A stretch of DNA of 64,000 nt, from assembly GCF_034521165.1 (NCBI RefSeq), contig NZ_JAXHMV010000014.1:1-64000 (forward strand), in the 5' to 3' direction. How positions within the stretch are numbered: position 1 is the stretch's first letter; each line of letters starts with the position of its first letter. The position numbers and the translations under genes are program-made. Source of the DNA: Thiohalophilus sp. GTDB lineage: Bacteria; Pseudomonadota; Gammaproteobacteria; UBA6429; Thiohalophilaceae. Of this stretch, positions 1-10,096 are shown in pieces. Below the pieces are notes generated by a model, which saw nothing but the letters and a program-made list of their open reading frames with translations, ran no database searches and was not told where the DNA came from.

Positions 1-194
1 CCGGTGGCTTTGAGGTTGGTCTGTTCCTGGCGCTCTGTCCGGGCTTCCAGCAGTTTTTTGGCGACATCGCGGGCGATCTCGAGGGTCTCCGTGACGGTAC
101 GCCCCTGGGCTACCAGCCCCGGAATATCCTCTGAGGTCGCCAGATAAACACCTTCCGGCTGATATTCGATGTGTAGATTGACAATCTGTTCCAT
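1..194 (-). CDS. HicB-like antitoxin, 3' end outside window
   Basis: Reading the minus strand from an ATG at 194 gives about 64 residues before the window edge, starting MEQIVNLHIEYQPEGVYLAT and continuing with SEDIPGLVAQGRT. The pattern of a beta strand, then an acidic turn, then D-[IV]-P-G-L-x-x-x-G is that of the HicB/UPF0150 antitoxin fold, which normally neutralises a HicA RNase toxin. An in-frame ATG at 203 is an alternative start; the one at 194 sits better behind the weak GCGGG upstream. No hicA is visible upstream, so the toxin, if there is one, lies beyond the left edge. Family call is by motif only. Confidence 0.6.
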   Translation of the reverse strand, partial: MEQIVNLHIEYQPEGVYLATSEDIPGLVAQGRTVTETLEIARDVAKKLLEARTERQEQTNLKAT

Positions 195-435
195 AATATG
201 CATCCCGCGCTCAAACATTCACCCCGGCCGGTGCCGGACCCGCCAGGACTCATTCTGTCACTATTGGCTCGACGGTCTCGGATCTATAAAGCAACTATAA
301 GCGCTGCGTTAAAATAAGACAAACTGCACAGAAGCCATGTCCGGCGCGGGTTCAGCAATCCCTCACCAGCCGCAGGCCGGATAGCTTGCCCCAAAATGTA
401 TTTTTACCGTCAGCAAGCTGGGTGACAGATTTCTG

Positions 436-705
436 TCAGGCCAGCGGCTGACCAATTCCGGCGGCTTTCAGTGACGCTTCGTCCACGCCGCGATCCCGGC
501 AACAGGACACCAGCTCGCCGTTGACCGCGACGGCCGGCACGGAACGCACGCCCAGGGATTGGGCCCGCGCCGCAGTGTCACTGTCGTTCATATCCAGCAC
601 GCTGATCTCGCAGGATGAGCAGGCCAGTTGATTGACCAGATTGATGGTGTCCCGGCATACGGGGCAGCCGGCACTGAATATTTCGATGTGGCGTTTCTCG
701 CTCAT
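436..705 (-). CDS. Thioredoxin/glutaredoxin-fold protein with CPVC motif
   Basis: An 89-residue protein with a glutaredoxin-like layout: an N-terminal strand IEIFSAGCPVC with the redox pair C14-x-x-C17, then a second cysteine pair (CSSC, about residues 29-32), and a cis-Pro loop SVPAVAVNGEL near residues 55-65, followed by another CC pair. Such proteins act as small cytosolic thiol oxidoreductases or metal-handling proteins. It overlaps the stop of the preceding gene by ATGA (702-705) and is the last gene of an operon headed by a MerR-type regulator, so expression is probably metal-responsive. The six cysteines in 89 residues suggest metal thiolate binding rather than general disulfide reduction; that is inference. 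Confidence 0.75.
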   Translation of the reverse strand: MSEKRHIEIFSAGCPVCRDTINLVNQLACSSCEISVLDMNDSDTAARAQSLGVRSVPAVAVNGELVSCCRDRGVDEASLKAAGIGQPLA

Positions 706-1067
706 GATTCATCTCCTGTATTGTTCCGTTTCCATCCATCGGAAGACGACGCTGATTTCTTGCCCCGGGTACGCAGCGCATGAACGATATCGTTCCGGAC
801 CGGCACGCCCCGGTGACCTGCTTCGTTGTCGGCATAGAGCCGACAGCAAAGATCATCGCCTGTCATACCGGCACCGCTGACATCTTCGCCATCCACCAGG
901 ATGGTGGGGGAGCCGTAGCCGTGTACGTGCGCCGGGGCGGCGGGATCGTGGATCTCCCATTCCCGCCAGCGCGGGGTTAGTCCGGCCTCGGCGAACGCGC
1001 GCAGCAACTGCTCGCGGGCCGCGGCGATGTTCGGGCAGGTTTTCTCATACACCAGTTCGACACTCAT
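702..1067 (-). CDS. Thioredoxin-fold protein of a metal-responsive operon
   Basis: About 121 residues from the ATG at 1067, which overlaps the end of the regulator gene (1064-1067). A longer in-frame start exists but would lie inside the regulator. The N-terminus MSVELVYEKTCPNIAAAREQ has a strand followed by a single cysteine in a CPN motif at the first helix, and the segment GSPTILVDGEDVSG supplies the cis-Pro loop of the thioredoxin fold. A CC pair follows (DDLCCRLY). Proteins of this shape are found in mercury- and other metal-resistance operons; the exact substrate is not known. The C-terminal 30 residues are basic and low in recognisable structure. Confidence 0.65.
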   Translation of the reverse strand: MSVELVYEKTCPNIAAAREQLLRAFAEAGLTPRWREWEIHDPAAPAHVHGYGSPTILVDGEDVSGAGMTGDDLCCRLYADNEAGHRGVPVRNDIVHALRTRGKKSASSSDGWKRNNTGDES

Positions 1068-1483
1068 CCGCTTTCCTCCTGCTCGTCCAGTTCCAGCTCC
1101 TCGAGAATCGGGCAATCACTCAACGATCCAGAGCCGCTGCATTGTTGCGCCATGCGACTCAGGGCATCGCGGATCCGTTCCAGCTCTTTGATCTTTCGCT
1201 CAACCTGATCGATCTTGTGCGTCGCGCGGGCCTTGATGTCGGCACAGGAGGTCGTCCGATCCTGACGCAGCGCCAGCAGTTCGCCGATATCGCCGAGGGT
1301 GAACCCTACCTGCTTGGCGTGCTGGATAAACCGCACCCGTTTTATCGAATCGGGCGGATATTGCCGGTAACCGTTCCTGCGACGTTGCGGGGCGGCCAAC
1401 AATCCTCGCTTTTCATAAAACCGCAGGGCTTCCACCGTTACGCCCGCCGCCTGGGCCAGCTGGCCGATACTCAGAGTATCCAT
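1064..1483 (-). CDS. MerR-family heavy-metal regulator
   Basis: A 139-residue MerR-type activator. Residues 4-60 form the winged helix (LSIGQLAQAAGVTVEALRFY, EKRGLL), followed by the long dimerisation helix and a metal loop. Cysteines at 80, 115 and 124 line up with C79, C114 and C123 of Tn501 MerR: one at the start of the dimer helix and two nine residues apart in a C-terminal loop (CSGSGSLSDC). This arrangement is seen in MerR, PbrR and related Hg/Pb/Cd/Zn sensors. A strong AGGAGG lies just before the ATG. It is the first gene of a three-gene operon behind a matching operator, so it is likely autoregulated. The inducing metal cannot be assigned from sequence. Confidence 0.9.
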   Translation of the reverse strand: MDTLSIGQLAQAAGVTVEALRFYEKRGLLAAPQRRRNGYRQYPPDSIKRVRFIQHAKQVGFTLGDIGELLALRQDRTTSCADIKARATHKIDQVERKIKELERIRDALSRMAQQCSGSGSLSDCPILEELELDEQEESG

Positions 1484-1510
1484 GATTCGACCTCCTTGAG
1501 TTGCCTGACA

Positions 1511-1542
1511 AATTTACACCCTGAAGTATACTTCAGGGTCAA
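1511..1542 (-). promoter_or_regulatory. MerR-type promoter and operator
   Basis: On the minus strand, -35 TTGACC (1537-1542) and -10 TAAATT (1511-1516) are separated by 20 bp. The spacer contains a perfect 22 bp palindrome at 1518-1539 with half-site ACCCTGAAGTA. An over-long spacer carrying a dyad is the hallmark of MerR-activated promoters; the geometry closely resembles the E. coli zntA promoter. It drives the regulator and the two downstream thioredoxin-fold genes. Confidence 0.85.
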
Positions 1543-1843
1543 GGGTGAAATGGGCAAGGGCAAGTAATCAGTTTGGTGTTGGATGGGAATTGGCCGATTG
1601 CTCATCGGGTTTTAACTTTAGCCAGCAATCAGCCCACGGATGCTCAGGATAGTTATGAGCGAGAGTTGATTTGGCGGAAAATTTATCTAAGACAACACGC
1701 AGTAGAGATGGGTTGCCCTAATGACTATCTATATAATCCATAAATAAAACCAATGGATAATTTCACAATCATTTATTTTTACTGATTAACATTTCAGGGC
1801 AAACTAGCAATCCCTCTGGTCCGACGAATTCAGGAGTTGTCCG

Positions 1844-3022
1844 ATGCCACTGGTCAACATGCGCGACATGCTGCAACACGCCCATCGCGAACAATACGCC
1901 ATTGCCGCCTTCGATCTGGTCAGTCTCGATTTTCTGCACGGGATTCTCAACGCCGCCGAGGCCTGCGAGGCGCCGGTGATCCTGAGCCTGGCCGAGTCGC
2001 ATTTCGATTACTTTGATTTTCCGACGATCATGCCGGCAGTGGTGTCGGCCGCGCGCCGCGCCAATGTCCCGGTGGCGATTCACCTGGATCATGGCGCCAC
2101 TTACGAGAGCGCGGTGCAGGGCATCAACCTGGGCTGCACCGGGGTGATGGTCGACGCCTCCACCCAGCCCTTTGAAGGTAACGTGGACTACACCCGCCGG
2201 ATCGTCGAGATGGCCCACAACTGCGGCGTGCCGGTGGAAGGCGAGCTGGGCTACGTGGCCGGAGTGGAAGGCGAGGACGCCGAGCGCCATCCCGGCGAAG
2301 TCCGCTATACCGAAGTCGGCGAGGCCAAAGAGTACGTCGAGCGCACCGGGGTGGATTTTCTGGCCGTGTCCATCGGCACCGTGCACGGGCGCATGAAAGG
2401 CGAGCCCAACCTGGATATCGAACGCCTCGGCGCCATTAACGCCGCGCTGGGCATTCCGCTGGTGATCCACGGCGGCACGGGATTAACGGACCAACAGTTC
2501 CAGGACCTGATCGCCAACGGCGTCACCAAGATCAACTACTACACCGCGCTGGCCGACGCCGCCGGCCAGCAGATCCGGGCCAACGCCGAAGCCGATAGCG
2601 GTTGCGGCTACACTGGCCTGGTCAAAGGCGTCATCGGCGCCATCCAGAGTGAATGCGAGAAACGCATCCGCCAGTGGGGCAGTGCAGGCAGAGCCGCCGC
2701 CATCCTGGCCGAAGCGGAACCGTGGCAAGAGGTCGAACACGTCATCGTCTACAACACCGAGGGCACCACGCCCGAGAAGGTGGACGAGCTGATGCAGATC
2801 GGCCGCGAGACCCTGAGCACCATCCCCGGCGTGCGCCGCGTCTTCACCGGCAACGCCCTGCAGGAGGAGGCCAGCTACCAGCACTGCTGGGTCATCCGCT
2901 TCGCCCACCGCGACGTGGTCGCCAGCTACAAAACCCACCCCGACCACGTCGCCTACGCCGACACCCACTTCCGCCCGGTCGCCGGGGATCGGATCAGCAT
3001 CGATTACGAGGATGCGGATTAA
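1844..3022 (+). CDS. Class II ketose-bisphosphate aldolase fused to a Dabb domain
   Basis: The first 290 residues are a class II (metal-dependent) fructose- or tagatose-bisphosphate aldolase: HLDHG at 80-84 (D82 and metal ligand H83), E134 in VEGELG, H181 in IGTVHG and H209 in VIHGGTG. Residues 297-388 form a separate stress-responsive A/B barrel (Dabb) domain: a first strand VEHVIVYN, helix, then RFAHRDVVASYKTHPDHVAY with the typical H-P-x-H signature. Standalone Dabb proteins are about 100-residue dimers. The reaction expected is cleavage or formation of a ketose bisphosphate with DHAP. SD sequence AGGAG lies about 8 bp upstream. There is no operon partner: metal genes lie to the left, a repeat-rich stretch to the right. 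The role of the Dabb part is unknown. Confidence 0.85.
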   Translation: MPLVNMRDMLQHAHREQYAIAAFDLVSLDFLHGILNAAEACEAPVILSLAESHFDYFDFPTIMPAVVSAARRANVPVAIHLDHGATYESAVQGINLGCTGVMVDASTQPFEGNVDYTRRIVEMAHNCGVPVEGELGYVAGVEGEDAERHPGEVRYTEVGEAKEYVERTGVDFLAVSIGTVHGRMKGEPNLDIERLGAINAALGIPLVIHGGTGLTDQQFQDLIANGVTKINYYTALADAAGQQIRANAEADSGCGYTGLVKGVIGAIQSECEKRIRQWGSAGRAAAILAEAEPWQEVEHVIVYNTEGTTPEKVDELMQIGRETLSTIPGVRRVFTGNALQEEASYQHCWVIRFAHRDVVASYKTHPDHVAYADTHFRPVAGDRISIDYEDAD

Positions 3023-3151
3023 GTAATACAAATAGAAACAACAAGATATAAGTAATATTTAAAGTACTTTATATGTCATGATGCGAGCCTGCCGCGCTTA
3101 TTCAACAGGTGCTAATATCAGGCCAGAATCATGATTTGGGGAACAGCAGCG

Positions 3152-3343
3152 ATGGCAGGCAAATTTTCCAAAGATGGGCTTCCCGCAACCGGATTGAAGG
3201 TCAATCCCGGTCGAGTCGCCGATGGCGACAAACCCGCAGAAGAGCAAGCCTTCATGCGAGCCGTACTGGCCGGATTGACTGATCTGGCTGCCGGTCGCGA
3301 ATATTCTCTCGAGGAGGTCGAATCCCGGTTGGGTATAAAATAG
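3152..3343 (+). CDS. Small protein with antitoxin-like C-terminus
   Basis: A 63-residue ORF starting MAGKFSKDGLPATGLK; the ATG at 3152 follows GGGGA by about 9 bp and is preferred over the in-frame ATG at 3131. The C-terminus reads LTDLAAGREYSLEEVESRLG, the G-R-x-x-S-L-x-E-V-x-x-R-L-G ending seen in many small type II antitoxins of addiction modules. No toxin ORF follows; the next 350 bp are repeats. It may be an orphan antitoxin or a remnant. Family not firmly recognised. Confidence 0.45.
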   Translation: MAGKFSKDGLPATGLKVNPGRVADGDKPAEEQAFMRAVLAGLTDLAAGREYSLEEVESRLGIK

Positions 3344-3355
3344 GCCGTAGAACCG

Positions 3356-3560
3356 TCTCCATCCCTGCCCGAAGGGCCTGTGGGAGCGTCCCACGGGCGC
3401 GATTCTCTCTATGTGCTGGATCCGCTCCGCTTGATCCGGCCTACCGGTTAAACCCGGGTAGGGTGGAACAAGCCGCAGGCGGATCCACCTTCCTCGACCC
3501 TCGTCACTCGACCCTGTGCTGTGCCCGCAGGGCACTTGTAGGAGGGCATTGACGTACATG
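3356..3560. repeat. Intergenic cluster of dispersed repeats (families R1, R2)
   Basis: The 351 bp between 3343 and 3695 contain no gene. They hold the R1 unit (TGGGAGCGTCCCACGGGCGC, from 3380), the R2 unit (GGATCCGCTCCGCTTGATCC, from 3419) and an R2-like inverted partner (AGCCGCAGGCGGATCCACC, from 3469). The same units recur at 4230-4265, 6572-6945 and 13231-13259. R2 is itself palindromic and could fold in RNA. Confidence 0.7.
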
Positions 3561-3694
3561 GATGTACTAATGTCACGGAAGGCATGGATGCCGTGAGCGA
3601 CCCTTGCGCAACAGGAAAAGTGGCAAACCGGTCGCCGCTGAAAGCGCCTCCCACAAATCCCCCTGGTCTTCCGACTGCTATCTCCCAACTATCT

Positions 3695-4003
3695 TTATCT
3701 TTCTGCCGCACGCCCTTTGACCGCTTTGCGGATCTCATGGCCGCGCTCGAGCTCGGTTTTCTTCAGGTCATAGGCCTGTTGCAGGTTCATCCAGACCTCG
3801 GGGCTGGTACCGAAGTAACGGGCCAGGCGCAGGGCCGTATCGGCGGTAATCGCCCGTTCTCCGCGCAGGATGGCGGCAATCCGGTTATGAGGCACATCAA
3901 TGGCCTCGGCGAGTGCCCGCGCCGAGAGGCCAAGTTCGTCCATATCCTCGCGCAGGAACTCGCCCGGATGAACCGGCGGTAATTTATTCGTCGGCGTAAC
4001 CAT
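3695..4003 (-). CDS. higA: HigA-type antitoxin, apparently orphan
   Basis: About 102 residues from the ATG at 4003 (the codon before is TTG). It starts near NKLPPVHPGEFLREDMDELG, then carries an XRE helix-turn-helix (LSARALAEAIDVPHNRIAAI, LRGERAITADTALRLARYFG) and the HigA-typical EVWMNLQQAYDLKK. HigA binds the operon promoter and neutralises HigB, an RNase that cleaves mRNA on the ribosome. higB normally lies directly upstream, but no ORF is there; only a short open stretch ending DYH-stop (4018-4029), matching the usual HigB C-terminus, remains. This suggests higB was lost. Confidence 0.85.
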   Translation of the reverse strand: MVTPTNKLPPVHPGEFLREDMDELGLSARALAEAIDVPHNRIAAILRGERAITADTALRLARYFGTSPEVWMNLQQAYDLKKTELERGHEIRKAVKGRAAER

Positions 4004-4369
4004 CAAACTCTAACCTGTCAGTGGTAATCGCCCTGTCCCTGAAGCTCAGTATCATGGGCAAATACTAGAAGGTGGTACGTGTGACGTCAAGCATCCCGGC
4101 ATAGAAATTAAAATGAAGCAACTCGCTTATTTCAGGATAAGGCTACATCTTGAAATAGCTTATAAGCTTTTGAATGATAAGAATAATTACGCTGATTTCA
4201 GGCGTAGAGGAGGTAAATCTCGCTGCCAAGTTTCTCCTGTGCGAGTGTCCCACGGGCGCGACTCTCTCTGCTGAGTCCGTGCCGCTGGTTCCAGCTCTTC
4301 ATTGACGACTGCCATCTGCCAACTATCACTCCTCGACCCTTTTGATATAGCCCGAGACATCATCAAACC

Positions 4370-4397
4370 TTGTATCTGTACGCAATTTGCGTACACT
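4370..4397 (+). promoter_or_regulatory. Promoter with 19 bp palindromic operator
   Basis: -35 TTGTAT (4370-4375), 16 bp spacer and -10 TACACT (4392-4397). A perfect 19 bp palindrome, half-site TGTACGCAA around a central T (4377-4395), fills the spacer and overlaps the -10. The expected transcription start falls at or next to the ATG at 4404, so the message may be leaderless. The site is a good candidate for autoregulation by the HTH protein encoded directly downstream. Confidence 0.65.
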
Positions 4398-4403
4398 CGT
4401 TTT

Positions 4404-4748
4404 ATGACACAAGCGATGACCAAAAAACGCAAACTGTTTGACGAATTGATGGAGGGTGTCGATGCCATGCGCCAGGCGCGTGAAGGCAAGATCACCTTGC
4501 GTTCCCATGAAGTCGATGACTTACCACCCCTGGAAATCGCCGCCGCGACCATTCGCGAAACACGCGAAAAACTGAACGTGTCGCGTGCCGTGTTCGCCCG
4601 CCATTTGCGTGTGTCGACCCGAACCCTGGAAAACTGGGAGCAGGGCCGGGCCAAACCGAATGCCCAGGCCGCGGCACTGATCCTGATGGTGCGAAGATAC
4701 CCGGACACCCTCGAAAAACTGCATTCATTGCACAACGACGCCGCCTAG
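4404..4748 (+). CDS. NadS/HigA-like HTH transcriptional regulator (antitoxin-type)
   Basis: About 114 residues, start MTQAMTKKRKLFDELMEG (an ATG at 4416 is also possible). The N-terminal basic patch followed by F-D-E-L-M-E-G-V-D-A-M is typical of NadS-like antitoxins. Residues 50-95 contain an XRE-type helix-turn-helix: REKLNVSRAVFARHLRVSTR, TLENWEQGRAKP. Such proteins are the antitoxins of RelE/HigB-type toxins, usually encoded just upstream. Here the upstream 390 bp hold no toxin, and the promoter and operator lie directly before this gene, so it acts alone or is a remnant. No Shine-Dalgarno is visible. A good terminator follows. Confidence 0.75.
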   Translation: MTQAMTKKRKLFDELMEGVDAMRQAREGKITLRSHEVDDLPPLEIAAATIRETREKLNVSRAVFARHLRVSTRTLENWEQGRAKPNAQAAALILMVRRYPDTLEKLHSLHNDAA

Positions 4749-4801
4749 AGCGCCGGATCCGCGAAGTTTATGCCCCACAGGGCGCATATCCGGCGCTTTT
4801 T
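4749..4801 (+). terminator. Rho-independent terminator
   Basis: Stem AGCGCCGGAT (4749-4758) pairs with ATCCGGCGCT (4788-4797), followed by TTTTTCTC. It lies directly after the stop of the HTH regulator gene. Confidence 0.75.
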
Positions 4802-4941
4802 CTCTGCCGACTGCCATCTGCCAACTATCTTTGTACGTACCTGCCCGAAGTGCCGGGCTGATTCCCTGCTCTCGTCGATCCTTATGAAATAGCCATAAAT
4901 GCTCAAAACCACCTTGACCAGGATATTAGCTTACCGCTAAA

Positions 4942-4978
4942 GTTTACAAATTATACATTTACCATCTATTTCGTAAAC
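4942..4978. promoter_or_regulatory. Inverted repeat before the XRE-ImmA gene
   Basis: GTTTAC (4942-4947) and GTAAAC (4973-4978) form an inverted repeat separated by an AT-rich 25 bp, ending 13 bp before the ATG. XRE-ImmA proteins commonly bind their own promoter, so this is a plausible operator. The promoter elements themselves are not clear. Confidence 0.4.
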
Positions 4979-4991
4979 CGGAGTCAGGGAC

Positions 4992-6062
4992 ATGATAGGA
5001 GAACGGATTCAGCAGGCGCGCAAGGCTGCCGGTCTGTCGCAGCGCGCCCTGGCCGAGCAGGCCGGGGTTTCGGCGATGGCTATCTCCAAGTATGAAAACA
5101 ATCAATCGGTTCCATCCTCGCCAATATTGCTGGCGCTGGCCAAAGCACTGGGGGTACGGACCGAGTACTTTTTCCGACAGGTCGAGGCACAGTTGTGCGA
5201 GGTGGAGTACCGTAAACACGCCAAATTACCGAAGAAAATACTCACCAAAATCGAATGCGATGTCCTGGAACAGGTCGAGCGCTATTTAGAGCTGGAAAAT
5301 ATCCTGCCGGTCAGCCCGGTCGTTGAGTTCGAGCTGCCGAAACAGGACCTGCTGGCTGACATTAATGAACCGGATCAAATCGAGATCCTGGCCAACCAGT
5401 TACGCAATGCCTGGGAGCTGGGGAAAAATCCGATTCTGGATCTAACCGGTACCCTGGAAGAGCGGGGCATCAAAGTGTTTCAGACCCATGCCTTTCATGA
5501 CGGTAAGTTCGATGGTTTGGCCTGCAAGGTCAATGATGCGCCGATCATTGTTGTCGGTGCACAGTGGCCCGGGGATCGGCAACGCTTTACCCTGGCCCAT
5601 GAGCTGGGTCACCAGGTATTGGAAAACCGGCTCAACCAGGAACTGGATATCGAAAAAGCTGCCAACCGATTTGCCGGCGCATTCTTAGTGCCGGCCTCGG
5701 AGGTGGAAAAAGAATTGGGTCAGCGGCGTACCCGCTTCGAGCCCCGCGAACTGTGTGTGCTGAAAAAGGCTTACGGGTTGAGCATGCAAGGATGGCTGCA
5801 CCGGGCCCGGGATCTGGGTATTATCAATCAGGCCGCCCATCAGAGTATGATCAAGCTGTTTCGCAAGTTCGGCTGGCACCGGCAGGAACCCTGCGCCGAC
5901 TACCCCCGGGAAGAACCGCAGGTCTTCACCCAGTTGATTTTTCATGCTCTGGCCGAGGAGCTTATCAGCGAATCGAAGGCTGCCGAACTGATGGGTAAGT
6001 CAATCATGGAATTTCGTACCATAAGGAAGGTGGACCATGTCGAGGCTGCTGCTCATCAGTGA
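4992..6062 (+). CDS. XRE-family regulator with ImmA/IrrE metallopeptidase domain
   Basis: A 356-residue two-domain protein. Residues 5-60 are an XRE helix-turn-helix (RIQQARKAAGLSQRALAEQA, SKYENNQSVPS). Residues 145-300 are an ImmA/IrrE peptidase with the zinc motif HELGH (203-207) after QRFTLA and a downstream E-K-A-A-N-R-F-A (221-228) supplying the third ligand. Family members cleave or bind repressors, or act as antitoxins. The gene overlaps the next one, a PIN-domain protein, by 26 bp, which fixes the pair as a translationally coupled module; this looks like a type II toxin-antitoxin pair with the HTH-peptidase as antitoxin. The C-terminal 50 residues are an extra helical region. Confidence 0.88.
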   Translation: MIGERIQQARKAAGLSQRALAEQAGVSAMAISKYENNQSVPSSPILLALAKALGVRTEYFFRQVEAQLCEVEYRKHAKLPKKILTKIECDVLEQVERYLELENILPVSPVVEFELPKQDLLADINEPDQIEILANQLRNAWELGKNPILDLTGTLEERGIKVFQTHAFHDGKFDGLACKVNDAPIIVVGAQWPGDRQRFTLAHELGHQVLENRLNQELDIEKAANRFAGAFLVPASEVEKELGQRRTRFEPRELCVLKKAYGLSMQGWLHRARDLGIINQAAHQSMIKLFRKFGWHRQEPCADYPREEPQVFTQLIFHALAEELISESKAAELMGKSIMEFRTIRKVDHVEAAAHQ

Positions 6063-6528
6063 TGCCAACATCCTGATCGACATGCAGGTCGGCGGCCTGG
6101 TCGATGCGATGTTCACCCTGCCTTACGAGTACGCCACACCGGCACTGTTATACGAACAGGAACTGATGGAGTACTATCCGGATTTGCCAGGCAGGGGCCT
6201 GCGGTGTCTGGAACTGGAAATCGAGAGTATTCAACGCATGCAGAGTCTGGCAGTGAAATACGCGGGCGTGAGCAGCAATGACCTGGCCGCCCTCGCTCTC
6301 GCGGAACAGGTTGCCGCGCCATTGCTGACCGGCGATGGGAAATTGCGCAAGGTCTGTCTCGAAGAAAATGTACCGGTCCATGGTACGGTCTGGTTGGTGG
6401 AGCAAATACTACAACAGGGGCACATTGCCGTTACCAGAGCCGAATCCGCCTACCAGCGGATGGAAGCGGACGGCAGTCGCCTGCCCTGGGATGAGGTGGC
6501 AAGGCAACTGAAGAAATTTAAAAACTGA
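6037..6528 (+). CDS. PIN-domain protein, probable RNase toxin
   Basis: A 163-residue PIN-fold protein: the first strand LLLISDANILID carries D9 (with D15), E40 lies in ALLYEQELMEY, D82 in VSSNDLAALALAE and D100 in PLLTGDGKLR. These acidic residues form the Mg/Mn site of PIN ribonucleases. The ATG at 6037 lies inside the upstream XRE-ImmA gene with AAGGAAGG just before it (AAGGAAGGTGGACCATG). The DUF3368-like pattern (TGDGKLRK, then VPVHGTVWLVEQI) suggests a toxin that cleaves RNA and is held in check by the XRE-ImmA partner. Assignment as a toxin rests on context. Confidence 0.8.
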   Translation: MSRLLLISDANILIDMQVGGLVDAMFTLPYEYATPALLYEQELMEYYPDLPGRGLRCLELEIESIQRMQSLAVKYAGVSSNDLAALALAEQVAAPLLTGDGKLRKVCLEENVPVHGTVWLVEQILQQGHIAVTRAESAYQRMEADGSRLPWDEVARQLKKFKN

Positions 6529-6571
6529 TCAATGAGTTGAAATTGATCTTATTCAATTTCCTCGTCCTGCC

Positions 6572-6945
6572 GCAAGGCCTGTAGGAGCGCCCCGCGGGCG
6601 CGATTTTCACTTGATCCGGCACCTCTCTGCCGACTGCCATCTGCCATCTACCAACTTTCCCTTTGCCCCGCGGGCGCGATTTCGAATAAGCCGGATCCGC
6701 TCCGCTTGATCCGGCCTACCGGGTTATAAAAGTAGGGTGGATCAAGCCGCAGGCGGATCCACCTTCCTCGGGCCTGTAGGAGCGCCCCACGGGCGCGATT
6801 CTTTCTATGCTGATTTTATCTGCCGACTGCCATCTGCCATCTACCAACTTTCCCTTTGCCCCACGGGCGCGGTTCTTTCTATGCGCCGGATCCGCTCCGC
6901 TTGATCCGGCCTACCGATTAACTGCCGACTGCCATCTGCTAACTG
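6572..6945. repeat. Large intergenic repeat cluster (R1, R2, R3)
   Basis: The 421 bp between the PIN gene and czcA are almost entirely dispersed repeats: R1 (GTAGGAGCGCCCCGCGGGCG and variants near 6580, 6661, 6776 and 6856), R2 (CCGGATCCGCTCCGCTTGAT near 6691 and 6883) with its partner (CAAGCCGCAGGCGGATCC, 6743) and R3 (CTGCCGACTGCCATCTGCC near 6627, 6820 and 6920). At least three alternating copies are present. No ORF is supported. Confidence 0.8.
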
Positions 6946-6949
6946 CCTA

Positions 6950-10096
<3,147 letters not shown>

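Noticed and set aside
3098..3688. 196-residue minus-strand frame over repeats
   Set aside because: Made of translated R1/R2 repeats and the antisense of a small ORF; no family pattern.
4113..4280. 55-residue ORF starting MKQLAYFRIRLHLEIAYKLL
   Set aside because: No SD, runs into an R1 repeat and has no family pattern.
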